Below are positions 48,393-57,595 of a stretch of 64,000 nucleotides of DNA, one piece after another. The translations under genes were made by a program, and so were the position numbers. The DNA is from [Enterobacter] lignolyticus SCF1. GTDB taxonomy: Bacteria; Pseudomonadota; Gammaproteobacteria; Enterobacterales; Enterobacteriaceae. The notes beneath the pieces were generated by a model. It saw only the letters and a list, made by a program, of their open reading frames with translations, was not told the origin of the DNA and ran no database searches. Position 1 is the first letter of the stretch; each line of letters begins with the position of its first letter. The stretch is taken from the NCBI RefSeq assembly GCF_000164865.1, contig NC_014618.1:1302001-1366000 (forward strand), read 5' to 3'.

Positions 48393-48547
48393 TGTGAGCT
48401 CCGTACGAGATCGGCATGGTTATTGTGTGTTATGTATGCGAATTATTAGTGAAACAGGGTGATTGAAAGGTGAATTCGGTCACAATGTATTATTTGTAGT
48501 TACATAAGTCTTATATGATTGGTTTCGTTTAGCGCCGAGGAAATACG
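48393..48547. promoter_or_regulatory. Divergent promoter region of the EIIC operon and the HTH gene
   Basis: This 155-base AT-rich gap carries two copies of one 7-base half-motif in opposite orientation: TTATGTA at 48429-48435 near the EIIC side and TACATAA at 48501-48507 near the regulator side. This would suit one protein controlling both promoters. GAGGAAATACG supplies the ribosome binding site of the HTH gene. Confidence 0.4.
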
Positions 48548-49372
48548 ATGGAAATAAAGCTGCACGCCAATGCCACCACCACGCCGCGCATTCGACGCTA
48601 CCTGCAGCAGTCGGATAAAAGCGACCGCGAGCTGGCGCGTGAGCTGGGCATTTCCGTCACGACCGTGCGCCGCTGGCGTAATCGCGAGCAGGTTGCCGAC
48701 CGCCACACCACGCCGCATGTGGTACACAAAGCGATGAGACAAGAGCAAATCGCGCTGGTGAACGCGCTGCGCGATACGCTGCGCTCGCCGCTGGATGAGC
48801 TGCTGTTTCTGGTGACGGAGGGGCTGGGCATTTCGCTCTCGCGGGCCACGCTGAACCGCTATCTGCGACCGGCGCATCAGCGCCCCGGCGATCCCGGGCC
48901 GCAGGGGATGAAAGCGCTGAAGGCGGGCAGGGCGGCCGACACGCTGACGCTGCACTACCGGCTGCTGTCGCTGGGCATGGACGACGGCGGCGACCACCAT
49001 CTGCTGTGGGCGCGGGAGCCGATCAGCGGCTGGTGCTATGCCCGCGTCTATAGCGGTATTTCGCAGGCGCTGGTGCTGAACTGGCTTGGCGAAGCCAGGG
49101 CGTGCTGCCCGGCTGCTATTCAATGTATTGAGACAGAGCCTGTGAAATGGTTCGCGATAAGCCCGGAAGGGATAGCGGTTCATCCGCGCGAAGGCGCGTC
49201 GCCGACGATCGTTTCACTCAGCGAGCCGTTGCACATGATAATCCCGTCGGCGAGCGAACCCGACGCGCTGGCGCAGCGGCTGTGCCGCCTGTGGAATACC
49301 GGGAAGACGCAGAAAAAACTCGGCGAGCGTACGCCGCAGGCCTTTCTTCAGGCGCTGCGGCGCGAGGATTAG
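48548..49372 (+). CDS. Helix-turn-helix protein derived from an IS481-type transposase
   Basis: The 274-residue protein opens KLHANATTTPRIRRYLQQ, the typical start of IS481 transposases, followed by a helix-turn-helix (LARELGISVTTVRRW, about residues 29-43). A second DNA-binding part follows (about 62-105, SPLDELLFLVTEGLGISLSRATLNRYL). The integrase-like remainder is shorter than usual, and the expected DDE acidic residues are not seen: the TDNG position reads CIETEP. The end KLGERTPQAFLQAL still recalls the transposase C-terminus. No inverted repeats flank it. It is divergent from the EIIC operon and overlaps yfgD by 4 bases, so a domesticated regulator is inferred. Confidence 0.65.
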   Translation: MEIKLHANATTTPRIRRYLQQSDKSDRELARELGISVTTVRRWRNREQVADRHTTPHVVHKAMRQEQIALVNALRDTLRSPLDELLFLVTEGLGISLSRATLNRYLRPAHQRPGDPGPQGMKALKAGRAADTLTLHYRLLSLGMDDGGDHHLLWAREPISGWCYARVYSGISQALVLNWLGEARACCPAAIQCIETEPVKWFAISPEGIAVHPREGASPTIVSLSEPLHMIIPSASEPDALAQRLCRLWNTGKTQKKLGERTPQAFLQALRRED

Positions 49373-49725
49373 AGAATGTCGAGCACCTGCTCAGGCGGGC
49401 GGCCGATGCGCGCTTTGCCGCAGCTGACCACGATCGGGCGCTCAATCAGCTTCGGATTTTCGACCATCGCCTGGAGCAGCGCCGCTTCGCTCAGCGCGTC
49501 GTCGGCCAGGTTCAGCGCCTGATACAGATCTTCTTTTTTGCGCATCAGCTCGCGCGCGCTGGTCATCCCCAGCATCTTCAGCAGCGACGTCAGGGCGACG
49601 GCGTCCGGCGGCGTTTCAAGATACAGCACCACCTCCGGCTCAACGCCCTGGTCCTTCAGCAGGCTCAGGGTTTCGCGGCTCTTGGAGCAGCGCGGGTTGT
49701 GGTAAATGGTTACCGCATGACTCAT
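49369..49725 (-). CDS. yfgD: ArsC family protein YfgD
   Basis: This 118-residue thioredoxin-fold protein is an arsenate reductase homologue, with the CX3-type active site NPRCSKSRE and Cys13. The C-terminal GRPPEQVLDIL matches E. coli YfgD. Arsenate reduction is not established for it. It lies 9 bases downstream of bepA and shares its transcript, as in E. coli. There is no ars operon nearby. Confidence 0.92.
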   Translation of the reverse strand: MSHAVTIYHNPRCSKSRETLSLLKDQGVEPEVVLYLETPPDAVALTSLLKMLGMTSARELMRKKEDLYQALNLADDALSEAALLQAMVENPKLIERPIVVSCGKARIGRPPEQVLDIL

Positions 49726-49734
49726 CAGGTGTCC

Positions 49735-51198
49735 TTACATTTTGGTATAGGGTTTGAACGTTTCCTGCAGCTGGCGCAACTGGTCGATACGCGCGTCGTA
49801 GCGGGCCTGCTGCAGGCTGCCCAGCTTCACCTGCGCGCTGGCGCCGCTGAGCAGGGAGATAGCCTGGTCAAGACGGCCGACCAGCGCCATGTTTTCCGCG
49901 CGGGCGGCCAGCTCCTGATCGCGGTTGCCGAGCTGTGCTTCGGCCTGCGCCAGCAGCTCCCAGCCGTTGGTGTCGTCTTTATAAGTAAAGGTGTAGCGGT
50001 TAAGCAGCGTCGCCGCTTCGGCCGGCTGTCCACCCTGCAGCAGGGCGTTGGCGAGGTTCAGCTGCAGCACCGGGTTGGTGCGCAGCTCGCGCGCGGCCTT
50101 CAGCCGGTTAATGGCGTCGCTGTTTTTCTTCTGCCCGAGGTCGATATCGGTGGCAAGGTCAATGTACCAGGGGTTTTGCGGATTGGCGCTCAGCAGCGGC
50201 TGCAGCAGCTTGCTGGCTTCCGCGTATTTATCTGCGCCCATGGCCTGCAGCGCGCGGCCATACTGGGCGGCATGCTGCTCGCGGATATTGCCCTTCGACC
50301 AGTTATCAAGAAGGTCGCTGGTGAGCTTGTTTTGCCCGTTGTTGTACATGCCGAGAACGCGTGCTTTCGCCATGTAGAAATCTTCAGAGGACTGGACGAC
50401 CACCGGGCGCATCTGGTTGGCGCGGTTGCGGGCGTCGGCCAGACGGCTTTCCGGTAAGGGGTGCGTCAGCAGCATTTCCGGCGGTCGGGAGGCGTAGCGC
50501 GACTGGTCAAGCAGCTTATCCATAAACTGCGGCATGGCCTGAGGATCGAACCCCGAGCGCTGCAGCACCTGGATACCGATGCGATCCGCTTCCTCTTCGT
50601 TCTGACGGGTGAAGCTGATCATCCCCTGCTGGGTGCCAGCCAGGGTGCCGGTCAGCGCGGCCATCCCCGCCTGGGGACTCGCCATGGCCAGCAGAATAGA
50701 CCCCAGCGCGCCCACCCACGTCAGCGGCGCGTTACGCCTCTGGTCTTCCATCGCGCGGGCCAGGTGGCGCTGAGTGACGTGGGAAATTTCGTGCGCCATC
50801 ACGGAGGCCAGCTGGCTTTCGGTATCGGCAAAGCGGAACAGCGCCGAGTGCAGAACGACGTTACCGCCGAAGAAGGCGAAGGCGTTCAGCTCGTCGTTGT
50901 TGATCAGGTAGAAGTGAAAGGGCGTTCGCACCGAGTTGGCGTGAGACACCAGCCGCATACCGAGGCCGTTAATATATTGCACCAGCAGCGGGTCGTTAAT
51001 CAGCGGGGCGCTGCCGCGAAGCTGACGAACGTAATAATCCCCCATCTGCAACTCCTGGCCGATGGAGAGCGTGCTTCCTGCGGTGGTACCTATGTCCGGC
51101 AGCGTATCTGCGGAATCGGCAAAGGCTGGCAGCACCGGGCCCAGCGTCAATGATGCTATGAGTGTCGCCAACAGCGTTTTTCTCAACGGCCTGAACAT
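49735..51198 (-). CDS. bepA: Outer membrane assembly metalloprotease/chaperone BepA
   Basis: BepA (487 residues, as in E. coli) is a periplasmic M48 zinc peptidase that promotes LptD assembly or degrades stalled outer membrane proteins at the BAM complex. The signal peptide ends at about PAFA (residue 27). The zinc site is HEISH at residues 136-140, with a later EEADRIG motif supplying the third ligand. The C-terminal part (about 310-480) forms TPR repeats. It is divergent from perM. Confidence 0.97.
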   Translation of the reverse strand: MFRPLRKTLLATLIASLTLGPVLPAFADSADTLPDIGTTAGSTLSIGQELQMGDYYVRQLRGSAPLINDPLLVQYINGLGMRLVSHANSVRTPFHFYLINNDELNAFAFFGGNVVLHSALFRFADTESQLASVMAHEISHVTQRHLARAMEDQRRNAPLTWVGALGSILLAMASPQAGMAALTGTLAGTQQGMISFTRQNEEEADRIGIQVLQRSGFDPQAMPQFMDKLLDQSRYASRPPEMLLTHPLPESRLADARNRANQMRPVVVQSSEDFYMAKARVLGMYNNGQNKLTSDLLDNWSKGNIREQHAAQYGRALQAMGADKYAEASKLLQPLLSANPQNPWYIDLATDIDLGQKKNSDAINRLKAARELRTNPVLQLNLANALLQGGQPAEAATLLNRYTFTYKDDTNGWELLAQAEAQLGNRDQELAARAENMALVGRLDQAISLLSGASAQVKLGSLQQARYDARIDQLRQLQETFKPYTKM

Positions 51199-51424
51199 AA
51201 CCTCAGTTCCTGTCTGTGGGGTGTGCCAGTTTGACCGACAAAGCGCCTTTGCGTTCCCCTGTCGGCTACCAGCAAAGTTTATCCGCCCGCGGCGGCATTG
51301 AAAACAAACATTCCATGATTTTGACGTTTAGGGCTTTCCTTATAAAAAGCGGAGTCTTTTTTGTGACAGTTAGATACAATTTACCCGGTTCTTTCGACCC
51401 GCTCATATTGGGAACGGTGTAGTT

Positions 51425-52489
51425 ATGCTTGAGATGTTGATGCAGTGGTATCGCCGTCGCTTTAGCGACCCGGAGGCGATAGCGTTACTGGTCATTTTGC
51501 TTGCCGGTTTCGGCATCCTTTTCTTTTTCAGCGGCCTGCTGGCTCCGCTGCTGGTGGCGATCGTACTGGCCTATCTGCTGGAGTGGCCGACAATCCGGCT
51601 TGAGCGCATCGGCTGCTCGCGCCGCTGGGCGACCTCTATTGTGCTGATACTGTTCGTCGGTATTTTACTGCTGATGGCGTTTGTGGTGATGCCGGTCGCC
51701 TGGCAGCAGGGAATTAACCTTATCCGCGATATGCCGGGCATGCTCAATAAGCTCTCAGACTTTGCCGCGACGCTGCCGCGACGCTATCCGGCGCTGATGG
51801 ACGCCGGCATCATCGACGCCATGGCCGATAACATGCGCAACCGGATGCTGACGATGGGCGACTCGGTGGTGAAATACTCGCTGGCCTCCCTGGTCGGTCT
51901 GCTGACGCTGGCGGTATATCTCGTTCTGGTGCCGCTGATGGTGTTCTTCCTCGTCAAAGACAAAGAGCAGATGCTCAACGCCGTACGCCGCATCCTGCCG
52001 CGTAACCGCGGGCTGGCGGGCCAGGTCTGGAAAGAGATGAACCAGCAGATAACCAACTATATTCGCGGCAAAGTGCTGGAAATGGTGGTGGTGGGCGTCG
52101 CAACGTGGATTGGCTTCCTGCTGTTCGGCCTCAACTATTCGCTGCTGCTGGCGGTGCTGGTCGGGCTGTCGGTGCTTATCCCCTATATCGGCGCCTTCGT
52201 GGTGACCATCCCGGTGGTGTGCGTGGCGCTGTTCCAGTTCGGTCTTGGTACCGAGTTCTGGAGCCTGTTCGCGGTGTATCTGATTATTCAGGGGCTGGAC
52301 GGCAACCTGCTGGTGCCGGTGCTGTTCTCCGAAGCCGTGAACCTGCATCCGCTGGTGATTATTCTCTCGGTGGTGATTTTCGGCGGGCTGTGGGGCTTCT
52401 GGGGCGTTTTCTTCGCTATCCCGCTGGCGACGCTGATTAAAGCGGTAGTCCATGCCTGGCCGGACAGCCCGGCGGTTGACGAACCGTAA
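51425..52489 (+). CDS. perM: AI-2E family transporter PerM
   Basis: The 354-residue inner membrane protein has eight predicted spans and the AI-2E family pattern, with LLFGLNYSLLLAVLVGLSVLIPYIG late in the protein. It matches E. coli PerM (YfgO) in length and context beside bepA. The transported substrate is not known. The Shine-Dalgarno before the ATG at 51425 is weak. A terminator follows at 52594. Confidence 0.93.
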   Translation: MLEMLMQWYRRRFSDPEAIALLVILLAGFGILFFFSGLLAPLLVAIVLAYLLEWPTIRLERIGCSRRWATSIVLILFVGILLLMAFVVMPVAWQQGINLIRDMPGMLNKLSDFAATLPRRYPALMDAGIIDAMADNMRNRMLTMGDSVVKYSLASLVGLLTLAVYLVLVPLMVFFLVKDKEQMLNAVRRILPRNRGLAGQVWKEMNQQITNYIRGKVLEMVVVGVATWIGFLLFGLNYSLLLAVLVGLSVLIPYIGAFVVTIPVVCVALFQFGLGTEFWSLFAVYLIIQGLDGNLLVPVLFSEAVNLHPLVIILSVVIFGGLWGFWGVFFAIPLATLIKAVVHAWPDSPAVDEP

Positions 52490-52494
52490 TGCCA

Positions 52495-52575
52495 ATCCGG
52501 CAAAGCGTGAACGGCTTCATACCGTCGCGGCTGGCCGACAGATAAGGCAATGCGCGTCCGGTCGGACATTTATTG
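52495..52575. repeat. Degenerate REP-like sequence after perM
   Basis: The stretch contains GCCGACAGATAAGGC and CGTCCGGTCGG, which resemble the two halves of a REP unit but have diverged. It precedes the terminator. Confidence 0.35.
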
Positions 52576-52593
52576 TCAGAATATCCAAATAAT

Positions 52594-52616
52594 GCCGTCT
52601 TGAAGACGGCTTTTTT
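52594..52616 (+). terminator. perM terminator
   Basis: GCCGTCT and AGACGGC arms with a TGA loop are followed by TTTTTT on the plus strand. Confidence 0.85.
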
Positions 52617-52703
52617 GTTTTTTTATACTAAGCATTCTGAACTGAATTTCGTTATTTAAGAACGTCCTGCCTGGTTCTCCTGTCGGCTCGAGTGAGAAGC
52701 GAG

Positions 52704-53882
52704 ATGAAAAAGCAATATCTGAAGGACTATACCGCGCGCCAGATTGTCCAGCGGGCGATGAGTATTATTCCGTACTCCGTCAACGTGATGGATGAGCACG
52801 GCATCATCATCGCCTCCGGGGAGCCGTCGCGGATCCACCAGCGGCACGAAGGGGCTATCCTGGCGCTGAAGGATAACCGGGTCGTCGAAATTGATTCCGC
52901 CACCGCCATTACGCTTAAGGGCGTTCGTCCTGGCATCAATCTGCCCATCTCGTTTCATGGGCAGCTGATTGGCGTGCTGGGGATAACCGGCGAGCCCGAC
53001 GAGGTGCGGGCCTACGCCGAGCTGGTCAAAATGGCGTCCGAGCTGGTGATTGAACATATGGCGCTGATTGAGCAAAAAGAGTGGGACAAGCGCTATCGCG
53101 AAGAGCTTATCCACCAGCTCATCATGCGTGAGCCGCCCGCCGAGCGGCTGCATTCGATGGTCTCCTATCTGGGGATTGATCTGCAGCAGCCGATGGTGGT
53201 GGCGATTATCGAGCTGCGCCAGCCGGATCGGGAAGCGCTGCGCAACCTGATGGACTATTTTGAAAACCGCGCCCGCGACCATCTGGTGACCTTCACCGAT
53301 TTCAACGAGCTGATCATCATTAAGCCCATCACCATGAAGGGCGGGCGCTGGGATCTGGGCCAGGAAATGAAGGATCTGCAGTGCTTTAAGTCCTGGGCCA
53401 GCAGCTCCGGCTTTAGCCGAATTATCGTCGGCGGCCATTTCCCGGGAGAGAGCGGGCTGCACCGTTCCTGGCAGACCGCCCGCGCCACCCAGGCGATGGT
53501 GAAGCGGCAAAAAGTGAAAGATCAGTACGTGTTCTACCATGACTACGCGCTGCCGGCGCTGCTGAGCGATGTGGCCGAAAGCTGGCAGGTGCAGGAGCTG
53601 TCCCGTCTGTGGCTGCAGCTGGTGAACCACGACAGCAAAGGGGTGCTGCAGCAGACGCTGCGGGCATGGTTTGAGCATAATTGTGACCTTTCTCAAACGG
53701 CGAAGGCGCTGCATATTCATGTCAATACGCTGCGCTACCGCCTGCAGCGCTGTGAAGATATAACACATATAAAAATCAATGACATGAAAAGCGTTCTTTG
53801 GCTGTTTATCGGCATGGAGCTGCAGCGTGACGCTGTAGATTCCCACAATTTATCGGCAAAGCGCCCGACGAAAGTTCGTTAA
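52704..53882 (+). CDS. CdaR-family sugar diacid / glycerate regulator
   Basis: This 392-residue protein is a paralogue of E. coli CdaR. The N-terminal diacid recognition domain (about residues 1-135) contains INVMDARG-like VNVMDEHGIIIASG and GVRPGINLPISFHGQLIGVLGITGEP. The C-terminal PucR-type helix-turn-helix (about 330-365) reads FEHNCDLSQTAKALHIHVNTLRYRLQR. It is followed in the same direction by a GntP-family permease and a glycerate kinase, which it probably activates in response to glycerate or a diacid. The ATG at 52704 is preceded by a weak GAG; a GTG at 52692 is a possible alternative. Confidence 0.88.
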   Translation: MKKQYLKDYTARQIVQRAMSIIPYSVNVMDEHGIIIASGEPSRIHQRHEGAILALKDNRVVEIDSATAITLKGVRPGINLPISFHGQLIGVLGITGEPDEVRAYAELVKMASELVIEHMALIEQKEWDKRYREELIHQLIMREPPAERLHSMVSYLGIDLQQPMVVAIIELRQPDREALRNLMDYFENRARDHLVTFTDFNELIIIKPITMKGGRWDLGQEMKDLQCFKSWASSSGFSRIIVGGHFPGESGLHRSWQTARATQAMVKRQKVKDQYVFYHDYALPALLSDVAESWQVQELSRLWLQLVNHDSKGVLQQTLRAWFEHNCDLSQTAKALHIHVNTLRYRLQRCEDITHIKINDMKSVLWLFIGMELQRDAVDSHNLSAKRPTKVR

Positions 53883-53948
53883 AACCTCCAGTTCAGGGGC
53901 CCGGGGTTTTCCCCATACTGCGCCAGTCAATTAACAGGAGCGCAGAAC

Positions 53949-55217
53949 ATGACATCGGTATCGACACTGGGAGCCATAGCCGCACTGGTCGTGGCCATAT
54001 TTCTGATTTTACGTAAGGTTTCTCCGGCCTACGGCATGATGGCCGGCGCGCTGGTGGGCGGGCTTATCGGCGGCGCCGGGCTGGTTGAGACCGTCACGCT
54101 GATGGTCACCGGCGCGCAGGGGATCACCAACGCCGTGCTGCGTATTCTGGCGGCGGGCGTGCTGGCGGGGGTGCTGATTGAGTCCGGCGCGGCGAACACA
54201 ATAGCCGAAACGGTGGTGAAAAAAATTGGCGAGACCCGGGCGCTGCTGGCGCTGGCGATAGCCACGCTGTGCCTCACCGCCGTCGGCGTGTTTATCGACG
54301 TGGCGGTGATTACCGTGTCGCCTATCGCGCTGTCCATCGCCCACAAAGCGGGGCTGTCGAAAACCGCGATTCTGCTGGCGATGGTGGGCGGCGGTAAAGC
54401 GGGGAACGTGATGTCGCCAAACCCGAATACCATCGCCGCCGCGGATGCCTTCCACGTCCCGCTGACCTCCGTGATGCTGGCTGGGGTGATCCCGGGCCTG
54501 TTCGGGCTGGTGGTGGCGTATCTGCTGGCGAAAAAACTGAGCAACAAAGGCAGCCCGGTGACCGCCGATGACGTGATTACGCACGACGCGACGCGCCAGC
54601 AGCCGCGTTTCTGGGTCTCCGTCAGCGCGCCGCTGGTGGCCATTCTTCTGCTCTCCCTGCGCCCGATTGCGGGCATTGCGATTGACCCGCTGATTGCGCT
54701 GCCGGTTGGCGGCCTTGTCGGAACGCTGCTGATGGGGCGCGCGCGGCAGACCAACCAGTTTATGGTGGCGGGCCTCGCCCGTATGGCGCCGGTGGCGATT
54801 ATGCTGCTCGGCACGGGGACGCTGGCCGGGATTATCGCGAACTCTGAGCTGAAAGAGGTGCTGATCCACGGGCTGACGGCGTCGGGGCTTCCGGCGTATC
54901 TGCTGGCGCCGGTTTCCGGGGCGATAATGTCAATGGCGACGGCGTCAACCACGGCGGGCACGGCGGTAGCCTCCAGCGTCTTCGCGCCAACGCTTATCGA
55001 GCTGGGCGTTTCCGCGCTGGCGGGCGCGGCGATGATCCACGCTGGCGCTACGGTGCTCGACCACCTTCCGCACGGCAGTTTTTTCCATGCGACGGGCGGC
55101 AGCGTGAATATGCTTATTCGTGAGCGTCTGAAGCTGATGCCGTATGAAACGCTGGTCGGCCTGACCATTGCCGTTGTTTCCACATTGATGTTCGGCGTGT
55201 TTGGACTTGCAGGATAA
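53949..55217 (+). CDS. GntP-family permease, probably for glycerate
   Basis: This 422-residue integral membrane protein belongs to the gluconate:H+ symporter (GntP) family, with about twelve spans. Characteristic blocks are GGGKAGNVMSPNPNTIAAADAF (about residues 155-176) and ATASTTAGTAVASSVFAP. Members carry gluconate, fructuronate or glycerate. The adjoining glycerate kinase makes glycerate the likeliest substrate. ACAGGAG precedes the ATG. The next gene begins 5 bases after its stop. Confidence 0.85.
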   Translation: MTSVSTLGAIAALVVAIFLILRKVSPAYGMMAGALVGGLIGGAGLVETVTLMVTGAQGITNAVLRILAAGVLAGVLIESGAANTIAETVVKKIGETRALLALAIATLCLTAVGVFIDVAVITVSPIALSIAHKAGLSKTAILLAMVGGGKAGNVMSPNPNTIAAADAFHVPLTSVMLAGVIPGLFGLVVAYLLAKKLSNKGSPVTADDVITHDATRQQPRFWVSVSAPLVAILLLSLRPIAGIAIDPLIALPVGGLVGTLLMGRARQTNQFMVAGLARMAPVAIMLLGTGTLAGIIANSELKEVLIHGLTASGLPAYLLAPVSGAIMSMATASTTAGTAVASSVFAPTLIELGVSALAGAAMIHAGATVLDHLPHGSFFHATGGSVNMLIRERLKLMPYETLVGLTIAVVSTLMFGVFGLAG

Positions 55218-55222
55218 CCCTA

Positions 55223-56362
55223 ATGAAGATTGTGATTGCACCCGATTCGTTTAAAGAGAGCCTGTCGGCGATGGGCGTGGCCTGCGCCATTGAGGCCGGT
55301 TTCCGTGAAATCTATCCCGAGGCGCAGTACGTCAAAGTCCCGATGGCGGACGGGGGCGAGGGCACCGTCGATTCCCTGGTGGAGGCCAGCGGCGGGCGCT
55401 ATCAGGACAGCGAGGTCATGGGGCCGCTGGGCACGCCGGTTACGGCGCGCTGGGGAATGATGGGCGATGGCCGGACGGCGATTATCGAAATGGCGGCGGC
55501 CTCCGGGCTGCACCACGTTCCGCCGCCGCTGCGTAACCCGCTTAATACCACCAGCTACGGCACCGGCGAGCTTATCGTCGCCGCGCTGGAGCAGGGCGTT
55601 GAGCAGATTATCCTCGGCATCGGCGGCAGCGCCACTAACGACGGCGGTGCGGGTATGATGCAGGCGTTAGGCGCGCGTTTGCTGGATGAGAACGGCAAAG
55701 AGATCGCCCGCTGCGGCGGCGGCCTGGAGGCGCTGGCGGAGATAGACGTCAGCCGGCTGCATCCGGGACTGGCCAATGTCGCTATCACCGTCGCCTGCGA
55801 TGTGAATAACCCGCTGTGCGGGCCGCGCGGCGCCTCGGCGGTGTTTGGCCCGCAAAAAGGAGCTACCCCCGAAACGATCGCACGGCTTGATGCGGCATTA
55901 GCCAACTGGGGGCGCCTGATGGCGCAAACTACCGGCATTGAGGTGCTGGAGGCACCAGGCGCAGGCGCCGCGGGCGGCATGGGGGCGGCGCTGCTCGGCC
56001 TGCTCAACGCCAGGCTGCGGGCGGGGGTTGAGATAGTGGTCGAAACGCTGGCGCTTGAGGAGAAGCTTATCGATGCGGATCTGGTGATTACCGGGGAAGG
56101 GCGGCTCGACAGCCAGAGCATCTGCGGCAAGACGCCCATCGGCGTGGCGCGGGTGGCGAAACGTCACCATAAGCCGGTGATAGCCCTGGCCGGCGGGCTG
56201 CAGGCCGATCACCCGGTGGTGTTCGGACACGGTATCGATGCGGCGCTATCGATCCTGACGCACGTGGTGACGCTGCCGGAAGCGCTGGAGGAAGCGGAGT
56301 ATAACCTGCGAACGACGGCGCGCAATGTTGCCGCCATCTGGAAGCTGGCGAGTAAGGCATAA
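55223..56362 (+). CDS. Glycerate 2-kinase (GarK/GlxK type)
   Basis: The 379-residue protein begins MKIVIAPDSFKESLSA, the hallmark of class I glycerate kinases such as GarK and GlxK. Further signatures are VPMADGGEGTVDSLV (about residue 44), LGIGGSATNDGGAGMMQALGA (about 132) and VITGEGRLDSQSICGKTP (about 285). It phosphorylates D-glycerate to 2-phosphoglycerate, feeding lower glycolysis. No gar or glx dehydratase or aldolase genes are next to it, so this is a dedicated glycerate module with its own regulator and permease. Confidence 0.92.
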   Translation: MKIVIAPDSFKESLSAMGVACAIEAGFREIYPEAQYVKVPMADGGEGTVDSLVEASGGRYQDSEVMGPLGTPVTARWGMMGDGRTAIIEMAAASGLHHVPPPLRNPLNTTSYGTGELIVAALEQGVEQIILGIGGSATNDGGAGMMQALGARLLDENGKEIARCGGGLEALAEIDVSRLHPGLANVAITVACDVNNPLCGPRGASAVFGPQKGATPETIARLDAALANWGRLMAQTTGIEVLEAPGAGAAGGMGAALLGLLNARLRAGVEIVVETLALEEKLIDADLVITGEGRLDSQSICGKTPIGVARVAKRHHKPVIALAGGLQADHPVVFGHGIDAALSILTHVVTLPEALEEAEYNLRTTARNVAAIWKLASKA

Positions 56363-56391
56363 AAAAATAACGCCCCGGTTCGGGGCGTTAT
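56361..56391 (-). terminator. bcp terminator
   Basis: ATAACGCCCCG and CGGGGCGTTAT form an 11-bp stem around GTT, with a 7-base T-run when read on the minus strand. It ends the gcvR-bcp transcript and may also slow plus-strand transcription from the glycerate kinase gene. Confidence 0.85.
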
Positions 56392-56401
56392 CTTAGGATA
56401 G

Positions 56402-56872
56402 TCAGGCGCTTTCTTTCAGCCAGTTCAGCACCACGTCGTGGTGGTTGCTGGTCTTGAAGTCGTCAAACACGTGCTCGACTTTGCCGTCGCCATCCACCAG
56501 GAAGCTGATGCGATGGATGCCGTCGTAGGTTTTGCCCATGAAGGATTTCTCCCCCCAGACGCCAAACTGTTCGCAGACCTGGTGGTCTTCATCGGACAGC
56601 AGGGTAAAATTAAGCAGCTCTTTTTCGGCAAAACGGGAGAGCTTTTCCGGTTTGTCAGTGCTGATGCCCAGCACCTCAACGCCCGCTTTTTTTAGCTCAT
56701 CCATATTGTCGCGCAGGCCGCAGGCTTGCACGGTGCATCCTGGGGTCATAGCCTTCGGGTAAAAATAAACCAGAACTCGCTGTCCCTGGAAGTCGGTTAA
56801 ATTTACTTGCTCGCCGTCTTGATCGGGCAAGCTAAATTTCGGTGCGATGTCACCGGCTTTCAGTGGGTTCAT
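56402..56872 (-). CDS. bcp: Thioredoxin-dependent thiol peroxidase
   Basis: Bcp (156 residues, as in E. coli) is a peroxiredoxin that reduces hydrogen peroxide and organic peroxides with thioredoxin. The peroxidatic Cys46 lies in PGCTVQACGLRD and the resolving Cys51 is five residues on, as in the E. coli enzyme. The LPDQDGEQVNLTDF start and NHHDVVLNWL end are also conserved. Its ATG overlaps the gcvR stop in TAATG, so the two are coupled. Confidence 0.97.
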   Translation of the reverse strand: MNPLKAGDIAPKFSLPDQDGEQVNLTDFQGQRVLVYFYPKAMTPGCTVQACGLRDNMDELKKAGVEVLGISTDKPEKLSRFAEKELLNFTLLSDEDHQVCEQFGVWGEKSFMGKTYDGIHRISFLVDGDGKVEHVFDDFKTSNHHDVVLNWLKESA

Positions 56873-57444
56873 TACTCAACTCCATCCTGTTCATCATGCT
56901 GTGAATAATTGACGACGTTTATACTGCCTTGTGCATTCAATTCTGTACATAGGGCTTTGAACGCTTGCTCGATATTTGACGCGTTTTGCGAGGCAGGACT
57001 ATGAGCGGTAATCTGGATGAAGAGCTGGGCGGGCGCATCTTGCTCGTTCGCCTGCGTGCGCGACACCAGTTCGGCGATGTTCATCTCGTGGGCGTCGAAG
57101 AGCCCGGTGAAACGTTCGATAATGTGCGGCGAGTCAGGAACGTCGACCTGTACCCAAACGGTGGAGGGGAGCGCCGGACGCGGACGCGCGGTTGTGCGCT
57201 TCATCACAATCAGCAGATCCAGTTCCGCCCCTTTTAACGGCAGGGTGGATTCAATCAGGGTAATGGCGTTCCACGAGCCGGAAAGCAGCATGATAAACGT
57301 GAACTCATCGCCCAGCATCGCCAGTCGGCTATCTTCGATGTTACAGCCGCAGCTGCTGACGTGACGGGTAATGGTATTCACGATGCCAGGGCGGTCGGCA
57401 CCCAGTGCGGTAATAACCAGGTAGTGATGTAATGAGGCTGTCAA
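56872..57444 (-). CDS. gcvR: Glycine cleavage system regulator GcvR
   Basis: GcvR (190 residues) is a protein with two ACT-type domains (about 8-85 and 95-175) that binds GcvA and prevents activation of gcvTHP when glycine is low. Conserved segments are ITALGADRPGIVNTITRHVSSCGCNIEDSRLA-type text at the start and DSPHIIERFTGLFDAHEMNIAELVSRT in the second domain. It is divergent from dapA and upstream of bcp, as in E. coli. Confidence 0.96.
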   Translation of the reverse strand: MTASLHHYLVITALGADRPGIVNTITRHVSSCGCNIEDSRLAMLGDEFTFIMLLSGSWNAITLIESTLPLKGAELDLLIVMKRTTARPRPALPSTVWVQVDVPDSPHIIERFTGLFDAHEMNIAELVSRTQANEQDAPAQLFIQITAHSPASQNASNIEQAFKALCTELNAQGSINVVNYSQHDEQDGVE

Positions 57445-57544
57445 ACCTGTTCTTCCTTTGCAAAGGTGGGTTAATAACTAGGAAAGCATAAAAAAAACCG
57501 GCATACAACATCCGGAGTCGCTCGGGTCGCTTGCTTTTATTACA

Positions 57545-57566
57545 GTTCCAAACGTACCATTGGAAC
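57545..57566 (+). other. Inverted repeat in the dapA leader
   Basis: GTTCCAA and TTGGAAC are perfect 7-bp arms with an 8-base spacer, 30 bases before the dapA ATG. An operator or leader hairpin is possible; no assigned role is known to me. Confidence 0.35.
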
Positions 57567-57595
57567 CTTGTCTGCTCCTGCACTGAGGATGGTCC

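Noticed and set aside
48548..49372. Annotation as an active insertion sequence
   Set aside because: No terminal inverted repeats or target duplication were seen around the gene, the DDE residues are not recognisable, and it fits closely between neighbours.
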